A DNA stretch of 64,000 nt from Callorhinus ursinus (Eukaryota; Chordata; Mammalia; Carnivora; Otariidae): positions 7,552,122-7,616,121 of the forward strand of contig NW_020312968.1 of the NCBI RefSeq assembly GCF_003265705.1. The letters run 5' to 3'. The translations under genes and the position numbers were made by a program. Below, in pieces: positions 55,101 to 64,000 of the stretch (position 1 is the stretch's first letter; every line of letters begins with the position of its first letter). The notes beneath the pieces were generated by a model. The model did not search any database and was not told the origin of the DNA. It was given only the letters and a program-made list of their open reading frames with translations.

Positions 55101-55978
55101 AGTATTCCATAGGTTTTGGACCGATGTGTTTTCGTTCTCATTGATTTCCATGAATTGTTTAAGTTCTTCTTTGATTTCCTGGTTGACCCAAACATTCTTG
55201 AGCAGAGTGGTCTTTAGCTTCCAAGTGTTTGAATTTCTGCCAAATTTTTTCTTGTGATTGAGCTCCAGTTTTAAAGCATTGTGGTCTGAGAATATGCAGG
55301 GAATAATCTCAGTCTTTTGGTATCGGTTGAGACCTGATTTGTGACCCAGTATGTGGTCTCTTCTGGAGAAAGTTCCATGTGCGCTCGAGAAGAATGAGTA
55401 TTCTGTTGTTTTAGGGTGGAATGTTCTGTAAATATCTATGAGGTCCGTCTGGTCCAATGTATCATTCAAAGCTCTTGTTTCCTTGTTGATTTTCTGCTTA
55501 GATGATCTGTCCATTGCTGAGAGTGGAGTATTGGAGTATGGAGGTCTCCTACGATTAACGTATTGTTATCAATATGACTCTTTATTTTGGTTAACAGTTG
55601 GCTTATGTAGATGGCTGCTCCCACGTTGGGGGCATAGATATTTACAATTGTTAGATCTTCTTGTTGGATAGACCCTTTAAGAATGATATAGTGTCCTTCT
55701 GTGTCTCTAATTACAGACTTTAGTTTAAAATCTAATTTGTCTGATGTAAGAATTGCTACCCCAGCTTTCTTTTGAGGTCCGCTGGCATGGAAGATGGATC
55801 TCCATCCCTTCACTTTCAGTCTGGATGTATCTTTAGGTTCAGAATGAGTCTCTTCTAGACAGCATATGGATGGGGCCTGTCTTTTTATCCAATCTGCAAC
55901 CCTGTGCCGTTTTATGGGAGCATTTAGGCCATTCACGTTGAGAGTGATTATTGAAAGATATGAATTAATTGTCATCAT
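52150..55978 (-). pseudogene. L1 ORF2 (endonuclease/reverse transcriptase), disrupted
   Basis: The family enzyme nicks DNA and reverse-transcribes L1 RNA at the target. It begins MMTINSYLSIITLNVNGLN at 55978 and its natural stop is TAA at 52150-52152. Visible parts are endonuclease motifs (EETHSE, NIYAPN, SDHNAL), RT motifs ([38 protein letters not shown] in place of YxDD) and a C-terminal CX3CX7HX4C ([18 protein letters not shown]). Breaks: an 8-bp tandem duplication at 55524-55539; one or more lesions in 54593-55004; a frameshift near 54125; TGA at 53142-53144, probably a CpG-decayed CGA; a frameshift near 53115; one extra base in the C-run 52831-52834; and TAG at 52285-52287. The endonuclease GDxNT motif reads GDLHT. 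Confidence 0.93.
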
Positions 55979-56056
55979 GTTGCCTGTGAAGACATTGTTT
56001 TTATAGATTGTCCCTGTAAATTTCTGTTGTATACCACTCTTGGGGTCTTTCTCCTT
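55979..56056 (-). other. L1 inter-ORF spacer
   Basis: This is 78 bp between the ORF1 stop and the ORF2 start, consistent with a bicistronic L1 RNA. Confidence 0.8.
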
Positions 56057-56947
56057 TTATAGAACCCCCCTTAATATTTCTTGCAGGGCTGGCTTAGTGG
56101 TCACATATTCTTTCAGTTTCTGCCGGTCGTGGAAGCCCTGCCTCTCTCCATCCATTCTAAATGAAAACCTTGCCGGATAAAATATTCTTGGCTGCATGTT
56201 CTTCTCATTTAGTACCCTGAATATGTCTTGCCAGGTCTTTCTGGCTTGCCAGGTCTCTGGGGATAGGTCTGACGTAATTCTGAGGTTCCTCCCTCTGCCC
56301 GTAAGGAATCTCTTCCCCCTAACTGCCCTTAAGATGGTTTCCTTGGTTCTAAGATTTGCAAGTTTTACTGTTACATGCCGGGGTGTTGGCCTTTTTCCCT
56401 TGCTCTTGGGAGGGGTCCTCTCTGCCTCTAGGATGCGAATGTTTGTTTCATTCCCCAGATTAGGGAAGTTCTCAGCTACGATTTGCTCAAATACATCTTC
56501 TAGTCCTCTCTCTCTCTCCATCCCCTCAGGGATTCCAATTATTCTGACATTGGAACGCTTCATGGTGTCACTTATTTCTCTGATTCTATTTTCATGGATT
56601 CTGAGTTGTTTTTCCCTGGCCTCCTCTTTTCCCTTTTTATCTATTATATTGTCTTCCAGGTCGCTTATTCGTTCTTCTGCCTCAGTTACCCTAGCTGTTA
56701 GATTATCTAGATTGGGTTGGATCTCATTGATAGCTTTTTTAAGTTCTGCCAATTCAGCTTTCATTTCTGCCCTTAGAGACTCTATGTTGCCATTAATTGA
56801 TTTCTCCATTCTAGCCATTGTCTTCACAATTGCTAGCCTGAATTCCGTCTCCGACATCTTGGTTATATCTGCATCCATTTGTAAATCTGCAGCATAAGTC
56901 GTAATCTCTGAGTGTTTTCTATTTTGGGGGCTCCTCCTCCTAGTCAT
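56057..56947 (-). CDS. L1 ORF1 protein (RNA-binding chaperone), open
   Basis: A full 296-codon frame with no break. Family role: a trimeric RNA-binding nucleic-acid chaperone that packages L1 RNA in the cytoplasm. The layout fits. A basic N-terminus (MTRRRSPQNRK) is followed by a coiled coil at about residues 40-120 (heptads around MKAELAELKKAINEI and AEERISDLEDN). An RRM-like domain starts near NVRIIGIPEG (about 133-225), and a C-terminal domain has RITSDLSPETWQARKTW and FSFRMDGERQGF. The start at 56947 is supported by the shared MTRR-type start of carnivore L1s (from memory) and the 5' UTR upstream. It is the only intact ORF of this element. Confidence 0.93.
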   Translation of the reverse strand: MTRRRSPQNRKHSEITTYAADLQMDADITKMSETEFRLAIVKTMARMEKSINGNIESLRAEMKAELAELKKAINEIQPNLDNLTARVTEAEERISDLEDNIIDKKGKEEAREKQLRIHENRIREISDTMKRSNVRIIGIPEGMERERGLEDVFEQIVAENFPNLGNETNIRILEAERTPPKSKGKRPTPRHVTVKLANLRTKETILRAVRGKRFLTGRGRNLRITSDLSPETWQARKTWQDIFRVLNEKNMQPRIFYPARFSFRMDGERQGFHDRQKLKEYVTTKPALQEILRGVL

Positions 56948-57808
56948 TCTGTTGATGGGTGTTTGAGGGAATGTATAGAGTCCAAATTATTGACCAGAAC
57001 TCAAGCAAGATGCACCTGTTTTCTTGGGACCTTAGGGTTGCTGGCCTCTTGTTTTCCCAGCCTGTCTTCTGGGGGAGGGGCCTGGTGCGCTATTACTCAG
57101 GCAACCCTGTTTGGGCGGAGTTGCCCTGCCCTCCTGTGGCGGGGGAGGGGCTCAGTGGGAATCGTTTTTGGGGCTTTTGTTCTCTGGCGGTTTTCCCTGG
57201 AGGCTTTCTGCGTCTTCCGCCAAGTCAGAGCAGAAGAGACCGTTTCCAACCCTCTGCCTCAGAGCAGAGAGACCACAGTCTGTTCTTCAGTGAGCTCTCT
57301 AGGCCACACCGGCTCTGTTTCTGTCTGTGCTGCTCTAAACTGCAGCGGCCTGGGTTTTGCACCCCTCTGCAGCGCCCCCAGTCCTGCCTCCAGGTCGGGG
57401 CACGTCTCTGCCCTTTGTGTTTCTAAAACCACCAGCCACCCCCAGATCACACGCGCGACCCTGCCGCTCTGGGTGTCCGCCCCGGGGGCTGCCCTAAAGT
57501 CCTTTCCCTGCCATACCGGTCTGTGCCCGGTCCTCAGCATGCGAGGCTGTCGCTCACCGGCAGTGGAGGATCCCCACAGCCAGGCTCTCTCCCGCTGCTG
57601 TTTATCCTCCGATATCTGCCCGCAGAATCACAGCTTCCCGCTTCGTACCTCGAAACCAACCGCCTGGGATATTCTGTTTGTAGAGATCCAGATCTTCTTA
57701 CATCTCAGGCTGGTTTCGTGGGTGCTCAGAGTGGTCTGGTAGATATCCAACTCAATTCCGGGGACCAGTTGAAATAGGGTCCCCTACTCCTCCGCCATCT
57801 TTCCTTCC
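56948..57808 (-). promoter_or_regulatory. L1 5' UTR with internal promoter
   Basis: The 861-bp, GC- and CpG-rich segment between the 5' end and ORF1 is where L1s carry their own promoter. GGCGGAGGAG-type sequence at the very 5' end (reverse of CTCCTCCGCC) resembles a YY1-like start region. Its antisense strand is open for 276 codons (56912-57742). Confidence 0.75.
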
Positions 57809-57905
57809 CAGCTTCCAAGCTCTTTACGTGCCAGACTGGAAACTGGAAGTCTACAGCATTCTGTATACCTTCCTGGGTCCTAAAAACATAATAAAGCAGA
57901 TTCCT

Positions 57906-58380
57906 TGTCAGACCTCGGGTATCAAGGAGACGTTATAAATTTATTTTTTGAAGCTGCATCTTTGCTCCAAACATGTAACAGTATAAAAAGAGAAAATGAA
58001 AGAAATAACTACATTAACAAGAAAGAATAACATTTTCCCATACCAGAAACACAACAAAAAGACAAAACTATGTTAGGGGTTGGGGTTGGACCCCCCTGGG
58101 CTGTATGTCTGAAAGTAGATAGGAGCTTCTAGAAACTAGGGTCTGGAGTGAGGCTCCCCTAGTTAAGAAAGGAGACTGGAAAGCTCCTTAGGGCTGCTAT
58201 GTCTATGAAACTTTGTTTCCAGGAAAGAAAGACACTGTACTAGTTCACAACCCCAAAATGAGGCAAGCCCCAGACAGTGGCAGAGCCTCACTATCTGCAG
58301 TACCATCAAGGGCACGGAGGGCCAAGGGCATTTACAGGTCCACCACTAGAAGTGGGAGGCTGGCTGGAAGGGAAGGAAAG
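57906..58380. other. Unassigned sequence between L1 blocks
   Basis: The sequence is A-rich near 57970-58070, then mixed. It may be the 5' part of the ancient L1 that follows. Confidence 0.4.
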
Positions 58381-59300
58381 ACAGATTTCATCAAAGAGAA
58401 CTTGAGGTGCAAATTCCAGAACATATGAAGAAATCTAGCCTATGACGGCCAACCACTGGAGACAAATTCACTTTAGATACAGTGAAAATAATAGAGAAAT
58501 ATGAAAAAGATTTTAAATACATGTTTTTAGGATCCTCAGAGTGGTAAATGAAATAAGGACTTCCAAAGAAAGAGCAAGAATTAACCAAACAAAAATAAGC
58601 AGAAATGGAATTAAGAAGTATATAAGAAATAGAGCCACTTAGGTATCTTGTGCATGAAAAACATAGACTGAAATAAAGCACACAATAGGTTGCATCAACA
58701 TGAGGCTGACATATGTGAAGAAAAATAGTGTGCTCTCAATAATTGTATTAGAACTTCACCAAGAATGCAGTACAGAGAGAAGAGGAAAAAAATATGGAGA
58801 AATAAGGGAAGGACATGGAAGATTGACTGAGAAGCTTACATCCAACAGGAAGTTCAGATGAAAGGAAGGAGGGTGAGAAGCAATATTCAAAGAGAGACTG
58901 AGGACTTTTCAGATTTGAAGTCACAAATCCTCACATGTAAATGAACAGAAAGGATAATGAAGAGAATAAATAGAAATAGATACACATGTAGACACAGAAT
59001 GGTAATATTGTGGAACTCCAAGCAGGGAGAGAAAAGTCTTAAAAACCACAAGAGAGACAGAATGCCTGCTAATAAATACTTATTAGATGAACAACAGGCT
59101 TCTTACCCACAGCCAATGCCAGATTATAACAAAGTAACACTTTCAAGGTGCTGATAGCAAATAAGTGCAAAAATTGAATTCTAAATCCAGATAAAGTATG
59201 ACTCAAAAATAAGGACCATACAGTTTCAGAAAGCATTAGGAAAATTTGCTGCTTAACATTCTCAGTGAAAGAGCTATTAACAGATATCTAAGAATTGGGA
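58380..59300 (+). repeat. Ancient L1M/HAL1-like ORF1 relic
   Basis: Sense-strand landmarks are GATACACATGTAGACACAGA, CACAAGAGAGACAGAATGCC, TTTCAAGGTGCTGATAGCAA and GAATTCTAAATCCAGATAAA. These follow the 3' half of a mammalian L1 ORF1, heavily decayed. No open frame of useful length remains. Confidence 0.7.
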
Positions 59301-59496
59301 TGCAAAAAACCAGAAAATAATGTTATTATTTTAATTAACAATTGGCACTATTCACATACGCACACATGTGCACACACTCAAAATTCTACATAAGAATACC
59401 AAGGAAGCAGGAAAGGCAGAAGTGGGAGTTGAGGTCTTTCGATTGGGTAGGAAAAGAAGACTTTGGTTGTTTAGGAGGTGGGTAGAGATGTTCAAT

Positions 59497-59672
59497 AATT
59501 CTCAAACTTTGGCATGCGTTAAGAATCATTTGGAACACACAGGTTATGGGCCCCACCTGGAGTTTCTGATTCATTAGGTCTGTGGTGGGACCTGAGAATT
59601 TGCATTTCTAACAATTACCAGGTGATACTGAGGCTACTGGTTTGGGGTCCACACTTTGAGAACCATTTCTCC
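59497..59672. repeat. MER5A-type hAT relic, near full length
   Basis: TTCTCAAACTTTGGCATGCG at one end and ACACTTTGAGAACCATTTC at the other give inverted ends. The middle has CCTGGAGTTTCTGATTCATT. Confidence 0.8.
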
Positions 59673-59772
59673 AGACTTCAGTAGAAAAATATTGTAGCTA
59701 ACTCTGTAGGTCAAAAAACTGAGTAACCGTGGAAAGCATAGAAATGACATATAGTTTTAAAACCACAAAGGA

Positions 59773-59982
59773 GGGCGCCTGAGTGGCTCAGTTGGTTAAG
59801 CGACTGCCTTCGGCTCAGGTCATGATCCTGGAGTCCCTGGATCGAGTCCCACATCGGGCTCCCTGCTCGGCGGGGAGTCTGCTTCTCCCTCTGACCCTCT
59901 TCCCTCTCGTGCTCTCTATCTCTCATTCTCTCTCTCTCTCAAATAAATAAATAAAATCTTTAAAAAAAAATAAAAAAAAAAT
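59773..59982 (+). mobile_element. SINEC, sense
   Basis: The target duplication AAAACCACAAAGGA is perfect (59759-59772 / 59983-59996). The tail holds a multi-A run with two T interruptions. Confidence 0.97.
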
Positions 59983-60089
59983 AAAACCACAAAGGAGAAA
60001 AAAATGTATATAAAAATGTTAGTATAACAGAAGGCAAGAAAGAAGAAAACATAATGAGGAAGAAAAGGAGAATAGTAAGCACAAATGAA

Positions 60090-60720
60090 GATAGTAAAAC
60101 TGAATCTATAGACTGGAAGACAGTTTTTGCAACATATCAAACTGAAAAGGAATTTGTATCTAGAATATATTAGGAACCCTTGCCAGTCTTTAAAGAAAAG
60201 GACAAAACCTTGAGAAAATTTGCAAATGATATGATTAGGCAATTCACATAAAAGGAAACCAGCATGACCAACAAGCCCAGGGAAGTGTTTTGTCTCATCA
60301 GCAACTGAAGAGACACAAAACATGGGTTCTTATCCAACACATCCGTGAAAACTTAAAAGCCTGATAATTCTAAATGTGAGTGGGGATGTGGAGAAACAAG
60401 ACCGAAGTCTCCCACCCAGGTGGTGAGCGGGTACACTGGGATAATTCCTTTGTGAACAATCTGATACTACCTCATAAGGATATGGTCCTCCAAGATGCAT
60501 ATTCTCTGGGACCCAGCAGTTCTGCTTACTGGGATCCTATCAGAACTGTGTACCAAGAGGTGTGGGCATGAATGTTCTTGCAGCATTGCTTGTGAGAATC
60601 AAAAGCTGGAAATAACCTAACTCTTTCACCAGCACGTGGATAAAAATGTCGGATCTTCACATAAAATGGAATACTGCAAAGAATTAAAATGAATTGGTAC
60701 TATGTGGAGATAAATTCTAC
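60090..60720 (+). repeat. Ancient L1M-type ORF2/3' relic
   Basis: The landmarks are TGGAAGACAGTTTTTGCAAC, GTGAGTGGGGATGTGGAGAA, GACCCAGCAGTTCTGCTTAC, AAGCTGGAAATAACCTAACT and AAATGGAATACTGCAAAGAA. They match an L1 3' ORF2 region in sense. Together with 58380-59300 it forms one scattered old element or two adjacent ones. Confidence 0.7.
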
Positions 60721-61250
60721 CTATAGGTTCTTTAATGTTCTTTACTAGACAACATTGTTGACCCCAAATACTTGGAAGTAGCCTCAGCTAAAATTATCAT
60801 CAAAACATGTAGTTTGCAGTTTCAATGATAAATAAGACATTTCTATGAAGTCCTTGGCATAAGGGCTTTTGTGAACACAAAACATTGGGTTAGCCACTAT
60901 TTGTTTAGATTAGAAAGATAATGCAGAAAAGTTAGAGTATTTCCATTCCAGTAACCACAGTTTTTAAATTAATCTATGCTTCTTTTATATTTTGTTATCA
61001 TAAAGTTATCTCTATCTAAGTCTGTTGACTAAACAGAACAAAGAACTTTGTATAATATGCAGAACTTTGTTTAATAGTTCTTGTCCAAAGATGGTTGATT
61101 TGTGAACTTAAAACAATGTCTGTTTATTTTGTCAAAGAATTTGTAATAGATAATTGTATTTCTTACAAAGAAATAAAGTGTTCTTTTGTTCTTGTTTCAA
61201 TTAATACAACCAGTACATTAAAAAAAGTTCATTAAAATTAAGAAAGCATG
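60721..61250. other. Unassigned AT-rich intergenic sequence
   Basis: I see no gene or named repeat. Confidence 0.5.
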
Positions 61251-61440
61251 GAGTGCCTGGGTGGCTCAGTCAGTTAAGCGGCTGCCTTCAGCTCAGGGTC
61301 CTGAGATCAAGCCCCACATGGGGCTCCCTGCTCAGTGGGGAGTTTGCTTCTCCTTCTCCCTCTGCCCCTCCCCACCCCCATGCTCTCACTTGCTTTCTCT
61401 TTCAAATGAGTACATTAAAAAAAAAACTCTTTAAAAAATA
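61251..61440 (+). mobile_element. SINEC, sense, diverged
   Basis: The target duplication AAATTAAGAAAGCATG is perfect (61235-61250 / 61441-61456). The head lacks ATGATCCCAG (CAGCTCAGGGTCC). Confidence 0.96.
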
Positions 61441-61671
61441 AAATTAAGAAAGCATGACTAAAACCTAGCTCTCTGTAAAAGGATTTTTTTGAAGTAAAAT
61501 TAACTAGTGTTTCCAACATTCACTTAAAACCATAATACTAAATCTAATTTCTCAGTTACATGTATTAATATGGTCAATCTCCAAAACAAAAAGTAGAGTG
61601 AAAAAAGCAAATTGTTGAATTTGTACCTTGAAGTGACACTTATTTAAACAATTTAAACATTCAAAACAATA

Positions 61672-61698
61672 CTATATATATATGTATATATATATAAT
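61672..61698. repeat. (TA)n short repeat
   Basis: TATATATATGTATATATATA with one G interruption. Confidence 0.9.
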
Positions 61699-61884
61699 AT
61701 TCTTTTCTTTCACTGGAAACTGTAGTGTCATGTTAATATCAATATTGCTCATAGATAATACACCTTGGTGATAAATTATGAAAACATAGAGCGTAGTGAA
61801 AGAATCTGGTGATTTCTGGGGACAGAAGAAGGAAGTGGTACTAAGAGGCTTCAATGATACCTATCGTGTTTCTCTCTTTTTCTT

Positions 61885-62116
61885 TTTTCCTAGCTTTATT
61901 GAGCTATAATTGACATATAACCCTGTGTGAATTTAAGGAATACATGTGTTGATTTGATACATTCATATATTGATTTCATATTGATAATCATATATATGAT
62001 TACCACCATAGCATAAGCTAACACCTCCATCTTGTCATATAATTACCATTTTGTGTGTGTGGTGAGAACATTTAAGTTCTACTCTTTAGAAACTTTCAAG
62101 TATATAATGCAATATT
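61885..62116 (-). repeat. L1M-type 3' UTR fragment, left part
   Basis: TAGCTTTATTGAGCTATAAT and ATTACCACCATAGCATAAGC are antisense L1 3' UTR. It resumes at 62303-62465 (CACACTGTACATTAGATCCC, TGGTAACCATCACTGTCCTG) after a SINE. Confidence 0.8.
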
Positions 62117-62302
62117 TTTTAAAAAAGATTTTATTTATTTATTTGTCAGAGAGAGAGAGAGAGAACAAGCAGGGGCAGAGGGAGAGGGAGAAGCAGGCTC
62201 CCTGCTGAGCAGGGAGCCCGATGAGGGACTCGATCCTAGGACCCCGGGATCATGACCTGAGCTGAAGGCAGACGCTTAACGACTGAGCCACCCGGGCGTC
62301 CT
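62117..62302 (-). mobile_element. SINEC, antisense, inside an L1 fragment
   Basis: Duplication TATAATGCAATATT / TATAATGCAGTATT lies at 62103-62116 and 62303-62316. Confidence 0.96.
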
Positions 62303-62465
62303 TATAATGCAGTATTATTCACTATAATCACCACACTGTACATTAGATCCCCGAATCTGTTAATCTCGTAACTGGAAGTTTGTACCCTTTGACCAATGTC
62401 TCTGCATTTTCCGCAGTCCCTGGTAACCATCACTGTCCTGTTTATTTCTTAAATGATGCATATAT

Positions 62466-64000
62466 GGCAGAAATAACTTTTGTTGAATGTAGGTGGTGAG
62501 AACTTAGATATTTGGATACTTGGATTTTAAAAGGATAAGCCATCATGTATTCTTACTGATATTACAGAATGTGAGTTAAAGGTATGTAAAAAAAAAATGT
62601 GTTCCTTCCCTCATAAACATAATGCTTATAACCCAGTGCCACACGGCAGGGTCCTTCTCCATCCTCCTATGTCAGCTCGGGTCTTTTATTCATAGAGGTG
62701 CTATGCAAACCTGTGGAAGTCCCGCACCAGGGGCCCTGTGGGGGCAGGAGTGGGCTGTTGGCAAGCCGCAAGCCGGCAGCATCTTTCGCACTGCACGGTA
62801 ACCTTCCTGCACGTCTCCAGTTAGCAACTTCTTGTTTGTCCACAACTGCACACACCTTCACCAGTCTCCTAACGTTCCCAAGCAGGGCCCCACACTCAGC
62901 AGAGGATGCTGCCTAGCATTCAATCAGGACAATAGAGGTCAGTAGGCATTCCCACCTGAGCTTCTCCTCCTCTGCTTCCTGACCCATGGGTCTGAATCCA
63001 AAGCCTTTATTCCTTTCATTCCCTTCCGTTTCCGTGAGAACAGCGGCCCTCCTTCTACATCTATTCACTGGATCTCCTCTCATTTTGCTTTCTCAGAACA
63101 TCAGTTTATTAGTGGTGCCTCTGACTCTGGTGTTTTTATTCTCTCCTTACATGTTTTTATTTCCCTTTGGTCCACAGTTATGCTTCACTCTCTTCCAACT
63201 TAAAAAAAAAAATCCCCCTTGATTTTCTGTGACCTTCCCATTCCCACTATGCCTATTCATTTCTCCTTTAACAGCATTGCTTTTTGAGAACTTTGTCGCT
63301 AAATGAAGACATTAGGGTGAAAATCCTTTTCTGACCAGCTCTTACATGCAGTGACATAACCCTTGACCCTCAAATTCCCTAAAAGAGAAAGCTGCTGGTA
63401 CTTTTGACACTGTCTCCATCCACTTCCATGGTGGTTTGGTTTCTGCCTCCCTTGGTTCACTAAGTTCTCTTGCCAAGAACATTGTCAGTTCACTGTGGCT
63501 AAGTACAGTGTTTTGACTTGGCTTCTTGGAAGTAGCCCATAAAGTGGATTCTTTCCTCCTATTGAATGCCTTTCCTGCCATGATTTCAATTTAGTTGAAT
63601 GACCATTTATTGATGGGACAGATAGGATGTACCAGAAACCAACCTAGGTGCCAGAGGCATGGAGATGAGTAAGACTTAGACCCTGTCCTTGAGAGCTTTA
63701 GAGGCTGGAGACTGGGGGTATGGAGGAGACAGGGAAATTGTGCTTCAGTAGAAGGTTATGGGCGCTGGGCTATAACTCTGCTCGTGAGCAGACAGCAGAG
63801 ACCGTTAGGGTGGTGAGGTGGGGGGAGACCAAGAGAAGGCTTTTCTGGAGAAGGTGGTACCTGCCCTGAGTCTTGAAACTTGAGTATTCATATGATTTCC
63901 ACCTCTTCCCATTTCCTTTATAACTCTTCGGCGTTGTCTTTCCACGTCTCTTCTTTTTGGTATTTATGATCCTCAGTCTCGCTTCCTTGATCCTCCATTC
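62466..64000. other. Intergenic end of window
   Basis: There is no exon, RNA gene or young repeat. The section 63590-63880 looks like old interspersed sequence but is not assigned. Confidence 0.5.

Larger units (their letters stand above)
51857..57808 (-). mobile_element. Near-full-length young L1 (LINE-1)
   Basis: The element has a poly-T at the left (3' end), a 3' UTR, ORF2, a 78-bp spacer, ORF1 and a GC-rich 5' UTR ending CTCCTCCGCCATCTTTCC. It is bounded by a 17-bp target duplication with one mismatch (CAGCCTCCAAGCTCTTT at 51840-51856, CAGCTTCCAAGCTCTTT at 57809-57825). Length is about 5.95 kb, counting a 100-N gap of unknown true size. ORF1 is open but ORF2 is broken, so it is not autonomously active as assembled. 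Confidence 0.95.

Noticed and set aside
56196..56897. 233-codon ORF on the + strand opposite L1 ORF1
   Set aside because: It is a mirror of the ORF1 coding bias (Leu/Ser-rich antisense frame) with no family resemblance.
1..64000. CRISPR arrays, operons, prophage, toxin-antitoxin or other prokaryotic systems
   Set aside because: Repeats are dispersed SINE and L1 copies, genes are spliced, and no spacer-like regular arrays exist.

Overview
This is genomic DNA from a caniform carnivoran mammal. The evidence is 42 recognisable tRNA-derived SINEC (CAN-SINE) copies on both strands, which occur only in Carnivora, plus a carnivore-type LINE-1 and a typical mammalian split gene with GT-AG introns. 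An arctoid (bear, seal or mustelid lineage) is plausible from the SINE subtypes, but that is a weak inference. Nothing prokaryotic, plasmid- or phage-like is present.

Positions 1050-26407 (+ strand) hold the last ten coding exons of CEMIP2 (formerly TMEM2), a type II transmembrane hyaluronan-degrading protein. All ten exons join in frame across canonical splice sites and give 571 residues ending in a stop codon at 26405-26407. The 5' part of the gene lies upstream of the window. A 3' untranslated region of about 1.8 kb runs to an overlapping pair of AATAAA signals at 28210-28219. The introns are loaded with SINEs, including four in alternating orientation within 970 bp just before the fifth exon here.

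From about 28.2 kb to the end I see no further protein-coding gene. The region is intergenic and is built from SINEs, old L1 3' ends, MIR, MER5-type hAT relics, MaLR/ERV LTR fragments, a Tigger-like relic and some repeat-poor stretches. The most structured part is 50.5-57.9 kb. A nearly full-length L1 on the minus strand (51857-57808, 17-bp target duplication with one mismatch) sits inside the 5' end of an older L1. Its ORF1 is open, its ORF2 is broken at several identifiable sites, and its 3' UTR contains a run of exactly 100 Ns. An ancient plus-strand L1M/HAL1-like relic follows (58.4-60.7 kb).

I find no convincing undescribed biological system. The better leads are a CpG-rich degenerate tandem array at 46231-46390, a 276-codon antisense ORF in the young L1 5' UTR, the alternating SINE cluster in the CEMIP2 intron, a 51-bp tandem duplication with one-sided CpG loss, and two repeat-poor blocks that could be regulatory.
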